Assembly: GCA_025934735.1 (NCBI GenBank)
Contig: JAICWP010000007.1
Location: 62,001 to 126,000 of the forward strand
DNA: 64,000 bases
Origin: Terriglobales bacterium
GTDB lineage: Bacteria > Acidobacteriota > Terriglobia > Terriglobales > Acidobacteriaceae
Direction of reading: 5' to 3'
In this document: positions 35,784-46,261 of the stretch, piece by piece
Layout: each line of letters opens with the position of its first letter
Numbering within the stretch: position 1 is the first letter of the stretch
Program-made: the position numbers and the translations under genes
Notes under the pieces: generated by a model
Databases searched by the model: none
Told to the model about the DNA's origin: nothing
The model's input: only the letters and a program-made list of their open reading frames with translations

Positions 35784-35957
35784 ATGAAAAGGCTTCTGCT
35801 CAGCATTTGGGCGGACGATTCGGCCAACGATCTTCCAGAATATGCTGTGGCGGCGGCAGTATTCACTGCTATCGCTGTGGTCATGAAATCCCTCAGCATT
35901 CATGGCAGCGATCTGCTGGCCGACATGGGAATCAATTTGGGGGGCGTGGCGCGGTAA
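35784..35957 (+). CDS. Flp/Fap pilin-like small protein
   Basis: A 57-residue protein starting at the ATG at 35784, preceded by a strong GAGGAGG. A short polar N terminus (MKRLLLSIWADDSANDL) leads to 'PEYAVAAAVFTAIAVVM', a single hydrophobic helix with the Glu-Tyr pair that follows the processing site in Flp-type pilins, then a short polar tail. Flp pilins are normally made with tad/cpa assembly genes; none is near, so this is either an orphan pilin used by a remote tad system or a pilin-like membrane peptide. The 5' leader contains two small hairpins (GCCGAGT/ACTCGGC at 35715-35731 and GTGC/GCAC just after). Confidence 0.6.
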   Translation: MKRLLLSIWADDSANDLPEYAVAAAVFTAIAVVMKSLSIHGSDLLADMGINLGGVAR

Positions 35958-36033
35958 GCGCCGCGGCCGCCTCCCGGTCTATCTGCCGCGCTCCTTGGCG
36001 CGATTCAAGATTCCTCGTCTGTTCTTTGCCGCC

Positions 36034-38112
<2,079 letters not shown>

Positions 38113-38227
38113 CGGCACCTCGGGAGAAGCGCGATTCTGTGTCGCTGGCGGCGAATTTGTCAACCCGCTCCACCTACGCTGGCCTCGCATAGCGGCATAG
38201 AATGGGACTTTTGGTCTGGAGCTGCAC

Positions 38228-38533
38228 TTGAGAGTCATCTCGCGAACCGTGGGAAAGGGCGGCCCGGAAGTCCCCGCGATCGGGCTGGGCTGCATGGTTC
38301 TATCCGGCAGCTACGGACCGGTGGACGAAAAAGAATCACTGGCCACGCTGCACCGGGCGCTATCTCCGCCATTCCTGGGACTCGCCGCCCGATCACCTGG
38401 AAGAAAACTGGGCGCACAGCAGGTTCACCTGACGCCCGCAGATCTCGAACACATTCGGGAGCTCTTCCCGCAATCGGCCGTTGCCGGCGAGCGCTACACG
38501 CCTGAGGTAATGGCTCGGGTGGATCGGTCGTGA
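38228..38533 (+). pseudogene. Decayed aldo/keto reductase
   Basis: The start encodes the N terminus of an aldo/keto reductase ('GPEVPAIGLGCMVLSGSYGP', 'ESLATLHRAL') and the end encodes its C terminus ('HLTPADLEHIRELFPQSAVAGERY'), but the roughly 230 residues between, including the catalytic Tyr/Lys/His, are missing. At the join the conserved 'IPGTRRP' (38371-38390) is in one other frame, 'DHLEEN' (38391-38408) in the third, and 'LGAQQV' back in the first, so there are also two single-base deletions. One open frame of 101 codons still spans it by chance. It lies between the divergent peptidase and the metallophosphoesterase. Confidence 0.8.
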
Positions 38534-38558
38534 GCCTCACATCTGGTAAGTTGATGAA

Positions 38559-39836
38559 ATGAGCGTTTCGGCCCTGCGGGTCTTCATTCCGATCCTCTTC
38601 CTCGTCCTGCTGTACCTCTCGCAACGCTACTGGGTGCGGAGCGTGAGGCGTGCGATCTCGGGGGCACGGCCCGACTGGCGAACCCCGCTGCGCGTTTTGT
38701 ACGACACCGCCGGCATTCTGCTGCTGCTGGCCGTTATTGAACGGTTTGTGTCCTTTCGTATCAGCGGCTGGCCTACACCCCGGATTTCGCGCTGGTCCTC
38801 CGAATTTCTTGCCCTCTGGTTCACCTGGTCCATCTTCGCTTTTGTGCTCATTTACCTGGTGCGCGGCATTGACTGGCTCTGGCGCAGAAGCACAGCCCTG
38901 GTGGGAAAACACGCTGCGTCCCCCGAGACCGCTCCTCCGGCTGATCCCCAACGCCGTCACTTTCTTCGTGCGGCCACCTATGCCGCGGGGGCGCTGCCCT
39001 TGGCGGGAGCACTTTACGGCTTCGCCATAGAGCGTTTCGATTTCGAGGTATTTCGCGTGGAGATTCCCATTCCTCGCCTGCCGCAAGGCCTGGATGGGCT
39101 GCGCATCCTGCAACTTAGCGACATTCACGCCAGCAACTACATGCCTGTCGCGCAGGTGCGGCGCGTAGTGGAGAAGGCCCAGCAGTTGGACCCAGATCTG
39201 ATCGTGATCACCGGCGACCTCCTCACCGGCCACGGCGATCCGCTAGCCGCGTGTGTGGCCGAGTTGGGCCGCCTGCACGCTCCCCTGGGCGTGTGGGGCT
39301 GCAACGGCAACCATGAGATCTACACCGATACGGAGGATGAGGCCGCGCAGCTATTCCGCCAGCACGGCATGACCATGCTGCGCCAGGAGAACGGACAATT
39401 GGCGTGGCGGGGAGCACGATTCAACCTGATCGGGGTGGACTACCAGCGGCAGTACTGGTTCAACAGCCAGAGCAGTCCCATGCTGGAGGGCGTTCAGGAG
39501 ATGGTGCGGCAGGACATGCCCAACATTTTGCTCTGCCATAACCCCAATGCCTTTCTCAGGGCCAGCGAGGTGGGCATTGATCTGATGCTGGCGGGCCACA
39601 CTCATGGTGGGCAGGTGCAGGTGGAAATTCTCGACCACCGCATCAGCCCGGCGCGTTTCATCACCCCGTATATTGCCGGCCTCTATCGCCGGCCCATTTC
39701 CGGTCAGGCGGATTCACTGTTCCGCAATCGCTATGCTTCGCTTTACGTCAGCCGCGGCCTGGGCACCATCGGCACCCCCTTGCGGCTGGGCGTTCCGCCG
39801 GAGATCACGCTGGTCACACTGCGCGAAGCGTCATAG
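38559..39836 (+). CDS. Membrane-anchored metallophosphoesterase (YaeI/LpxG-like)
   Basis: A 425-residue protein with three or four N-terminal membrane helices (to about residue 155) and a calcineurin-like phosphoesterase domain. All metal motifs are present: 'LQLSDIHASNY' (DxH), 'VITGDLLTGHGD', 'GCNGNHEIYTD', 'ILLCHNPNAF' and 'LAGHTHGGQVQVE'. A twin-Arg-like 'RRHFLRAATYAAGALPLAGA' lies between the helices and the catalytic domain. Homologues include UDP-2,3-diacylglucosamine pyrophosphatases and phosphodiesterases; substrate is not decided here. It ends by overlapping the convergent RCK-channel gene by six bases. Confidence 0.86.
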   Translation: MSVSALRVFIPILFLVLLYLSQRYWVRSVRRAISGARPDWRTPLRVLYDTAGILLLLAVIERFVSFRISGWPTPRISRWSSEFLALWFTWSIFAFVLIYLVRGIDWLWRRSTALVGKHAASPETAPPADPQRRHFLRAATYAAGALPLAGALYGFAIERFDFEVFRVEIPIPRLPQGLDGLRILQLSDIHASNYMPVAQVRRVVEKAQQLDPDLIVITGDLLTGHGDPLAACVAELGRLHAPLGVWGCNGNHEIYTDTEDEAAQLFRQHGMTMLRQENGQLAWRGARFNLIGVDYQRQYWFNSQSSPMLEGVQEMVRQDMPNILLCHNPNAFLRASEVGIDLMLAGHTHGGQVQVEILDHRISPARFITPYIAGLYRRPISGQADSLFRNRYASLYVSRGLGTIGTPLRLGVPPEITLVTLREAS

Positions 39837-40595
39837 CCGCTGGCCGGCGCCGAGGCGGGCGGCGTTGCCCGGATAGTACTTCTCGATCATCCTGCCGGTC
39901 ATCAAGCCGCCCTCATATTCGGGAATGATGACCTCATCGGCGCCGGAATTACGGATGGCTTGTGCATAGCGTTGCTGGCCGGCGCGGGTAATGATTTTAG
40001 CGTGCGGGTTCAGGGATTTGGCCGTTACCGTGATGTAGAGGTTATCGGCGTCGTTGTCAATCACTACGCAAATGCCTACGGCGCGCTCGATGCCGGCGGT
40101 AAGGAGCACATCGTGGCGCTTGGCATCGCCCTGGATTACTGGCACACCATCCTTCACCAGTTCGCGGTACAGGCCTTCGTTGGTCTCAATCAGAACGAAG
40201 GGGATTTCCATCCGCTTCAACTGGTCTACGACCGTGCGGCCCACCTGGCCGTAACCGCAGATGATGAAGTGATTGCGCATTCTCTCGATAGCGAAATCGT
40301 TGACCATGGTTTTCCAGGCCTCCAGGCCCTGGCGACGGAAAATGGTAACCAGCACACGTTCTGCCACCCATATCTGAAAGGCGAACACGCCCACGTACAC
40401 AAACATGGCGAATATCTTGGTGGCGTCCCGCACCTTGCCGTAGTCAATGGAGTGAGGGTGCGTAATCCAGAACAGTGCGTCCAGCCAGCGCAACCCTTCC
40501 AAACGCGAGTACACCGCCACGCAGACCAGACAAAAAGCGGCAAAAACTAACAGAGGTGTGCCCAGCCGCCGGAGAAACGCCACAATAATCCGCAT
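39831..40595 (-). CDS. Potassium-channel-like protein with RCK (TrkA-N) domain and non-canonical filter
   Basis: A 254-residue protein: TM1 ('LLVFAAFCLVCVAVYSRL'), a pore-like loop, TM2 ('KIFAMFVYVGVFAFQIWVAE') and a cytoplasmic Rossmann RCK_N domain ('HFIICGYGQVGRTVVDQL' with GxGxxG, then 'VLIETN', 'VIQGDAKRHDVL'). The two-TM plus RCK order is that of bacterial K+ channels such as MthK/GsuK. The filter normally reading TVGYGD is 'HSIDYGKV' here, so ion selectivity is doubtful and it may act as a regulator or as a partner subunit. It is divergent from the lysR gene. Confidence 0.75.
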   Translation of the reverse strand: MRIIVAFLRRLGTPLLVFAAFCLVCVAVYSRLEGLRWLDALFWITHPHSIDYGKVRDATKIFAMFVYVGVFAFQIWVAERVLVTIFRRQGLEAWKTMVNDFAIERMRNHFIICGYGQVGRTVVDQLKRMEIPFVLIETNEGLYRELVKDGVPVIQGDAKRHDVLLTAGIERAVGICVVIDNDADNLYITVTAKSLNPHAKIITRAGQQRYAQAIRNSGADEVIIPEYEGGLMTGRMIEKYYPGNAARLGAGQRL

Positions 40596-40791
40596 GTGAT
40601 TACAGTACGCTTACCGGCAGGTGGGAGCCGGTTTCCGTAGCCGCTTTCTATATCAGGCGACAGGAGCAGCGCCGTGAGCCGGTTCCGCAATGAACTGGTC
40701 TAGAATCCCGGGGTTACTCCCCCCACATTGATCGCATCTCCGCTCGCGCAGCATATGCTGTCGCAAGTGCACAGAACCGTCAAACTCATTG

Positions 40792-40832
40792 TTTTTATCA
40801 CTTGATAAAAAATATTTATCAACGCATATAAT
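40792..40832 (+). promoter_or_regulatory. Palindromic operator and -10 box at the lysR promoter
   Basis: Three TTATCA-type half-sites form two overlapping palindromes: TTTTTATCA-CT-TGATAAAAA (40792-40800 with 40803-40811) and TTGATAAA-AAATA-TTTATCAA (40802-40809 with 40815-40822), sharing the middle half-site. Consensus TATAAT follows at 40827-40832. The layout fits a LysR-type regulator binding its own promoter; the 255-base region also separates the divergent channel gene, which may share the control. A clean -35 hexamer is not obvious (TTGATA at 40802 would need 19-base spacing). Confidence 0.65.
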
Positions 40833-40862
40833 ACCGTCCACCTACGCAACTTGGGTGCGCAT

Positions 40863-41768
40863 ATGGAACTGGACCAGGTGGAAACCTTTCTCGCGGTAGC
40901 CACGTTCGGCGGCTTCCATCGCGCCGCGGAAGCGTTGCGCGTCACCCAGCCGGCGGTGAGCGCGCGTATCAAGGCGCTGGAGCAATCGCTGGGGGTGCCG
41001 CTGTTCGAGCGCGGCGGGCCCGAACTGGTGCTCTCCCCCGCTGGCCGGGCATTGCGCCCACACGCCGAGCAACTCCTGCGCGCCGCCGCCCTGGCGCGGC
41101 AGGCCGTCCACGAACTTCGGCCTCTCACCGGAGGCGCCCTGCAGGTGGCTGCTGGGCTCTCCATCTGCCAGTACTTCCTGCCGGACGTGCTCAAACGTTT
41201 CCAGGAAGCGCACCCGAAAATCATGGTTACCGTCCGTTCCGGGCATTCCAAGGAGGTGCTGGAGCTGGTGCTGAGCGGCGAAGCGGAAATCGGCATCGCG
41301 CGCGCCCTGCACCATCCCGAACTGGAAACCATGAGCTTGCGCGATGACCCGCTGCTCCTGATCCGCCGTACCGTACAGAAGCCTAAGGTTCCCAAACGCG
41401 CCCGCCTGGAAGAGGTGGCTACCTGGCCACTCATTTTCTACGATCGCAACTCCGGCGACTGGATGCTCAGCCACGGCATGTTCCGCCGGTCCGGTCTGGT
41501 GCCTAACGTCGTGCTGGAGGTGGAAGCCATTGAAACTGCGAAAAAAATGGTGGAGCGGGGACTGGGGCTGGCTTTTCTGCCGCATCTGGCGGTAGCGCGC
41601 GAGTTGCGCCGCGGCACCCTGATGGCTGTCGAAATCGTAGACGCCGAGCCCGAGCAACGGAGCATTGACGCGTTTCATTCGCGTCACCGGCCCCTCAGCC
41701 AGACCGCCATGGCTTTTCTCAACCTGGTGCGCCATGCCGCAGGTAAAGGCGCGCACGCAACTGGGTGA
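40863..41768 (+). CDS. LysR family transcriptional regulator
   Basis: A 301-residue LTTR. The N-terminal winged HTH is textbook: 'MELDQVETFLAVATFGGF', 'RAAEALRVTQPAVSARIKAL', 'LGVPLFERGGPELVLSPAGR' (1-65). A linker helix and periplasmic-binding-like effector domain (about 90-295) follow, with 'EIGIARALHHPELETMSL' and 'VERGLGLAFLPHLAVARELR'. It resembles the CysB/CbbR-type group without allowing a specific name. I use the ATG at 40863; a TTG at 40851 would add four residues. Its own promoter carries the operator described upstream, implying autoregulation. Confidence 0.9.
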   Translation: MELDQVETFLAVATFGGFHRAAEALRVTQPAVSARIKALEQSLGVPLFERGGPELVLSPAGRALRPHAEQLLRAAALARQAVHELRPLTGGALQVAAGLSICQYFLPDVLKRFQEAHPKIMVTVRSGHSKEVLELVLSGEAEIGIARALHHPELETMSLRDDPLLLIRRTVQKPKVPKRARLEEVATWPLIFYDRNSGDWMLSHGMFRRSGLVPNVVLEVEAIETAKKMVERGLGLAFLPHLAVARELRRGTLMAVEIVDAEPEQRSIDAFHSRHRPLSQTAMAFLNLVRHAAGKGAHATG

Positions 41769-41887
41769 GCAACTTCACAAGGAGACTTGCCATGAGGCGC
41801 TGTACTGCCTACGCACTGCCGCGCAACTCCGGAGAGTTCACGCCTTGGTACAATGTTCCGCTTGCCTGAACCAACCTTTACAAACTC

Positions 41888-43426
41888 ATGGGACACATGA
41901 AGATTCGCTTCTCGCGTCGTCTGGCGACCGGCTTTCTGGTCTGCCTTTTCGCAACCCTATGCGTGGCTGCCAAACTGGAAGCCCAGCAGCCTTCTGCCCC
42001 GGTAGCCCGTTCCGAGCAGGACAAGCAGGCCTATCGCAAGGCCATGGAAACCGCCGACCAGAAGATCGCCGATGAGATCAAGGCGCATTCCGAGCTGATT
42101 AAGAATCTGGAACACCTGACCACGCAAATAGGCCCGCGACTGACCGGCTCTCCGCAGATGCAGGCGGCCAGCCAGTGGACCCTGCAGCGCTTCCACGATT
42201 ACGGCATTGACGCTCACCTGGAAACCACTCAGATCGCGCACGCGTGGACGCGCGGCCAGGACACGGCAGCCATCACCAGCCCCATCAGTCGTGCCGTCCC
42301 CATTCGCTCCTTCGGGTGGGGCGAGGCCACGCCCGGCGCCATCAGCGGCAGCGTGAAAGTGGTGGAAGCGAAGACCTTGGCCGATTTCGACAAGTACAAG
42401 GGACAACTTAAAGGCGCGGTCGTGCTGATGGGCAAACCCGCTACCCTGCGGCCGGAAAACGAACAGGCAGAGAATGCCTACGATGCGGTCATCCCGCCTC
42501 CTCAGGGCGTCCCCCAGCCCCGCATGTCATTTCGCGAACGCCTGCAACTGTTCAAAATGATCGCCGCCGAGCAGCCCGCGGTGGTGCTGTTGGACAGCGA
42601 TAAATGGGACAACCTGTTCAACATGGGCGGAGGCTATAACAAGTACCAGCCTTCCGAGGCGCCCATGGCCTTCATCAGCCATGAGGACTATGACCTCATC
42701 TATCGCTTGCAGCAGAACGGGCCCGTCAACATGAAGGTCAGCCTGAACGGCACATTCAGCGCCGGGCCTGTGCCCGTCTCGATTACCGTCGCGGAAATCA
42801 AGGGCACCGAATTCCCCGATCAGCGGGTCATCATCGGCGGCCATCTCGATTCCTGGGACCTGGGGCAGGGAGCGCTCGATAACGGCACCGGGGCCATGGC
42901 CGTACTGGAAGCAGCGCGCACCCTGAAGGCTCTGGGATGGCAGCCCAAGCGCACCATCACCTTCATCCTCTTCACCGGCGAGGAGCAGGGCGGCATCGGC
43001 GCTGAAACCTTCCTCAAGAACCATGCTGCCGAAATCTCCAACATGGATGCCGTGCTCATTCACGATACCGGCACCGGGAAGGTATTTGGCATCGCGCTGG
43101 AGAACGAGTACGAAACTGCGCCGCTGATGACTGAGATTTACCAGCCGCTGCAGGAGGTATTCGAGCTGCGGCCCCTCAGCACGCGCGTATTCGGAGCCTC
43201 CGACCACGTGCCTTTCATGAAGGCTGGGGTCCCGGGCTACTTCTGCTTGCAGAAACCAGCCCACTATGGCCAGGCGCACCACAGCCAGGCTGACACCTTC
43301 GACAAGGTTATTCCCGACCAGATCAACGAAGGGGCAGCCTTCTTGGCCGCTTGGGCGTGGAACGTGTCGGAAATGCCCCCTCCCCTTCCGCACCACCCTG
43401 CAAGCGCTTCCGACAATATGTTTTAA
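41888..43426 (+). CDS. Exported M28 family zinc aminopeptidase
   Basis: A 512-residue secreted metallopeptidase. The hydrophobic signal lies at 'RRLATGFLVCLFATLCVAAK'. A PA insert domain precedes the M28 catalytic core, which has all ligands: 'IIGGHLDSWDLGQGALDNGTG' spread over His and Asp, 'LFTGEEQGGIGAE' with the catalytic Glu pair, 'IHDTGTGK' and 'QAHHSQADTFDKV' with the last His. It probably digests peptides in the periplasm or outside. The start could be 41888 or the ATG nine bases later (41897); neither has a strong ribosome binding site. Placed after lysR by 119 bases. Confidence 0.9.
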   Translation: MGHMKIRFSRRLATGFLVCLFATLCVAAKLEAQQPSAPVARSEQDKQAYRKAMETADQKIADEIKAHSELIKNLEHLTTQIGPRLTGSPQMQAASQWTLQRFHDYGIDAHLETTQIAHAWTRGQDTAAITSPISRAVPIRSFGWGEATPGAISGSVKVVEAKTLADFDKYKGQLKGAVVLMGKPATLRPENEQAENAYDAVIPPPQGVPQPRMSFRERLQLFKMIAAEQPAVVLLDSDKWDNLFNMGGGYNKYQPSEAPMAFISHEDYDLIYRLQQNGPVNMKVSLNGTFSAGPVPVSITVAEIKGTEFPDQRVIIGGHLDSWDLGQGALDNGTGAMAVLEAARTLKALGWQPKRTITFILFTGEEQGGIGAETFLKNHAAEISNMDAVLIHDTGTGKVFGIALENEYETAPLMTEIYQPLQEVFELRPLSTRVFGASDHVPFMKAGVPGYFCLQKPAHYGQAHHSQADTFDKVIPDQINEGAAFLAAWAWNVSEMPPPLPHHPASASDNMF

Positions 43427-43457
43427 CTGCTAACGGCGGCCAGCATTGTGACACCGT

Positions 43458-43487
43458 CCCGGAATGGCACCGAGGTGCCATTCCGGG
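43458..43487. other. Perfect 13-base-pair hairpin without T-tract
   Basis: CCCGGAATGGCAC (43458-43470), loop CGAG, GTGCCATTCCGGG (43475-43487). It lies 32 bases after the M28 peptidase stop. There is no following T-run, so it is either a mRNA 3'-end stabiliser, a Rho-assisted terminator or a palindromic repeat element. Confidence 0.6.
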
Positions 43488-43564
43488 CGAGTGCGACCTA
43501 CGCTATTCTTTCCTTGCCACTCGGGTGTCATCTCCCCCTCGTCCCCTCACCCTAACAAACGGTT

Positions 43565-44440
43565 ATGACCAATCCTTTGCGCAAGCTCTGGCGAGCAGCT
43601 ACCCCGTCCCACTCCACCCCGAAAAAAGATGCGGCGCCCCAGCCCGTGGGCAATGAACTGCTGAAGAACGATCGCCGCGCGGCCAAGCGTCATTTTTATC
43701 CGCTGCCGGCCACGCTACGGTACGGCGTAGCCGCAACCGAGGAGCGCGTCGGCATTTACAACTTCAGCGAGAAGGGACTGTGCTTTCGAAGCGACGTTCG
43801 GTTCCCCATGGGCGCCTCACTGGAAATCACTGCCAAGCTGCCGCAAAAGCCACTCTTTGACGGGCGCACGGTTCGCTATCTTGCCCGTGTGAAACGTGTA
43901 ACCCTGGAGCGGGGACAATTCACAGTGGGCGCCGTGATTGAGCGCTGCGAAAATCTCTCCCAGGCAATCGACTCCGCAACCACCAGCGCTAAGCAGCACC
44001 CCGGAACACGGCAACGGTCTGCGATGGACCGGAAGCTGAAATCGGGTTCGCCGCAGGCCGGAACAGCCGCGAAGGTGAATAAGGTGGCCAAAAAGGGGCC
44101 GGACAACGGCCGGCAGTTTTCCCGCTACAGCTGCGCCACGCAGGCCCAGTTCCGAACGCCAGGCAATTGTGCGATCAGTTCCGGCGAAGTCGTCAGCCTG
44201 AGCCTTGGCGGTTGCTACATTCAGAGCTCGGAACCTTACCCGGTGGGCGCCAGCCTGGAATTGGTCATGCAGGTTGGCAGGAACCGCATTTACACCCAGG
44301 GCCGGGTCACGGCGGTCAATGAGAAGCATGGCATGGGTGTGGAATTCGAAAGCAATTTGCGGGATTGCCTGCAGCGCCTCCCCCGCTTTGTTAAGATCGT
44401 CTCTTCCGGCGGGCAGGCCCGTGATTCCGGTAAGAACTGA
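43565..44440 (+). CDS. Double PilZ-domain protein
   Basis: A 291-residue cytoplasmic protein with two PilZ domains, a fold that binds cyclic di-GMP. Domain 1 (about 37-130) has 'DRRAAKRHFYP' (RxxxR) and 'IYNFSEKGLCFRS' (NxSxxG). Domain 2 (about 180-280) has 'GRQFSRYSCAT' (RxxxR) and 'VVSLSLGGCYIQS', where the Asp/Asn of the second motif is Ser. A basic Lys/Pro-rich linker joins them. The first domain keeps all c-di-GMP contact residues; the second may be impaired. Targets (motility, exopolysaccharide) are not encoded beside it. Confidence 0.85.
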   Translation: MTNPLRKLWRAATPSHSTPKKDAAPQPVGNELLKNDRRAAKRHFYPLPATLRYGVAATEERVGIYNFSEKGLCFRSDVRFPMGASLEITAKLPQKPLFDGRTVRYLARVKRVTLERGQFTVGAVIERCENLSQAIDSATTSAKQHPGTRQRSAMDRKLKSGSPQAGTAAKVNKVAKKGPDNGRQFSRYSCATQAQFRTPGNCAISSGEVVSLSLGGCYIQSSEPYPVGASLELVMQVGRNRIYTQGRVTAVNEKHGMGVEFESNLRDCLQRLPRFVKIVSSGGQARDSGKN

Positions 44441-44467
44441 GAAGGAAAATCAAAGCATCTGAACTGA

Positions 44468-45424
44468 TTACTTCCTGGCCGCTTGTTCACTTTCGGACTC
44501 ACCCGGCCGCGGTGGCACCGTTTGCAACCGAATCACCGAAGCCGCTGCCATGTAGCGCACCGGAGCCTTGGAATCGCGCAGCAAAGTTGGCAGCACTGCC
44601 ACGGTGTTGGGACGGTTCACATTGCCCAGACCCTCAGCCGCCGAGGCGCGCACCATCCAATTCTTGTCCCGGGCCGCTTTGAGCAGGGCAGTCGTTGCCT
44701 CCGGGCTGGGGTCCAGTCCCAGCATTTCGGCGCAGAACGCGCGCTCGGGCGCGCCGTGATCCCGCAGCATCTGACCCAGCATAGCCACTCCAATGGCGGC
44801 CGGACCGAAGAACACGCCCGCTGCCTCCTGTGCGCCCAGCAGGCCCAATGTCAGAGGACTGCGCAGTTCCGCCCCAGTCTGCTGCAATTGCGATTGCCAC
44901 GCCGCCGGAGTTCCCCTGCGCCTCCCCTGCAGCACGCCGATCAGGATGTCGCGGCCGCTCGGATCGCCCATATCCCACAGCGCCTTGGCAGCTGTGAAGC
45001 TGACCGGAGCCGAAGGATCCCGCAACGCCGCGCGCAGCCGTGGAATGACGCTGTGCACTTGCAGATTGTCCAGCGCCGCTACTGCCTTCTCGCGCACCGC
45101 CGCACTTCGGTCGTCTAGGGCGGCCACGATCATGCCAATGGAGCGTGGATTGGGGCCGATGCTGCTGAGCGCGGCAATTGCATCCGCTCGCTCGGAAGCC
45201 TTTCCGGAGACCATTCCCTTCTGCAGCACGCTCCAGGCGGCATTCTGCAGGCTGGGGGTGGCCAGGGCGATCCTCTCGAGTTGCGGAGCGGGAGTGGCCG
45301 TCTTCTGCTGCGCTCCGGCCGGAATTGCCGCGAAAAGCAACACGGCGAGTGCCAGGAGCCAGGACCACTGGAAATGGCCTACACCGATCTTGGTTCCGGA
45401 ACTCTGTTTCAGGGAGCGGCGCAT
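44468..45424 (-). CDS. Exported HEAT-repeat protein
   Basis: A 318-residue protein with an N-terminal signal/anchor ('WSWLLALAVLLFAAIPAGAQ', about 20-39) and several HEAT/PBS-lyase-like repeats: 'ADAIAALSSIGPNPRSIGMI', 'SAAVREKAVAALDNL', 'VSFTAAKALWDMGDPSG', 'NWMVRASAAEGLGNVNRP' and 'APVRYMAAASVIRLQ'. HEAT arrays are protein-protein scaffolds. A hydrophobic stretch in the middle ('GVFFGPAAIGVAMLGQML') may be membrane-associated. It precedes the DUF1360 gene on the same strand in reverse order (gap about 120 bases). Partner unknown. Confidence 0.78.
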   Translation of the reverse strand: MRRSLKQSSGTKIGVGHFQWSWLLALAVLLFAAIPAGAQQKTATPAPQLERIALATPSLQNAAWSVLQKGMVSGKASERADAIAALSSIGPNPRSIGMIVAALDDRSAAVREKAVAALDNLQVHSVIPRLRAALRDPSAPVSFTAAKALWDMGDPSGRDILIGVLQGRRRGTPAAWQSQLQQTGAELRSPLTLGLLGAQEAAGVFFGPAAIGVAMLGQMLRDHGAPERAFCAEMLGLDPSPEATTALLKAARDKNWMVRASAAEGLGNVNRPNTVAVLPTLLRDSKAPVRYMAAASVIRLQTVPPRPGESESEQAARK

Positions 45425-45548
45425 GGGGAAAATGGCCCGATTCAGCTGTGCCAGAAAGGCTGGTTAGCTGCCGGGTGTTGCATGGTCGGAAGCCCGGGCC
45501 GGGAGCAGGGATGTCCACAAACCCAAGCTGGACGCGGAAAAACGGAGA

Positions 45549-46070
45549 CTACTTGCCCTTGGTCTTGCGCACGGCATCGTAAGCGAACTGCATAAAATCG
45601 GAAAGCGCTACGGCCGAGAAGGTCTCCATAACCACACGGGTCTGGCGCGGGCGCAGGGCCAGGCCGCCCATCAGAGCACCCGCCACCCAGGGGGCGAAAC
45701 ACCAGCGGCAGGTGAGCAAGTCCCCCACGGCGCGCTGCAATCCCTGGCCGCGCGACTTCTCTGCCACTTCTCCAGCGCCTTCGTTCTCCTTGAACTCAGT
45801 AAACGGAGCCCGCAAAGGAGCTGTGACCCAGTCGCGCGTGGCGATGCGGGTGAGTTTGTGGGTGGCAATCCCCAGCAGCAACAGATCACGGATTCCCAGC
45901 TCGGAGGGCAACCGGCGCTCCCGGGCAGTCAGCAGGGGAATGCCGAACAGAGCTGCATAGCCGGCCAGCAGCACGGCGTAGCCGCCCAACGGCCAATCCG
46001 CCCCATACTCGGCAAACGGGCTGGCCTGGTGCTGGTTCGGCGGTTGCGGAGGCGTAGCAGCTGCAGCCAT
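45549..46070 (-). CDS. DUF1360 membrane protein
   Basis: A 173-residue protein with hydrophobic segments at 'LGGYAVLLAGYAALFGIPLL', around 'RDLLLLGIATHKLTRI' and 'FAPWVAGALMGGLAL'. The block 'GIATHKLTRIATRDWVTAPL' followed by 'RAPFTEF' and 'LLTCRWCFAPWVAG' is the signature of DUF1360. An excellent GGAAGGTGAT ribosome binding site precedes the ATG. Function of the family is unknown, although homologues occur near sporulation or envelope genes in other phyla; nothing here supports that role. Confidence 0.8.
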   Translation of the reverse strand: MAAAATPPQPPNQHQASPFAEYGADWPLGGYAVLLAGYAALFGIPLLTARERRLPSELGIRDLLLLGIATHKLTRIATRDWVTAPLRAPFTEFKENEGAGEVAEKSRGQGLQRAVGDLLTCRWCFAPWVAGALMGGLALRPRQTRVVMETFSAVALSDFMQFAYDAVRKTKGK

Positions 46071-46261
46071 AAGATCACCTTCCTCCAGCTACGATGCGCC
46101 ACTAAGTGGCCGGGTGGCCGTCACTTGCGATTCCGTGCGGCGCAATTCTTCCGCCCTCATTGGCAACGTCAGCCGACGTGCTGGTGCTCCAATCAACAGA
46201 AGCGGCAGTTAGGGTATTATGCGATTTGCATTTCCTCTGGCCTGCGCGGAAGGGATATACG

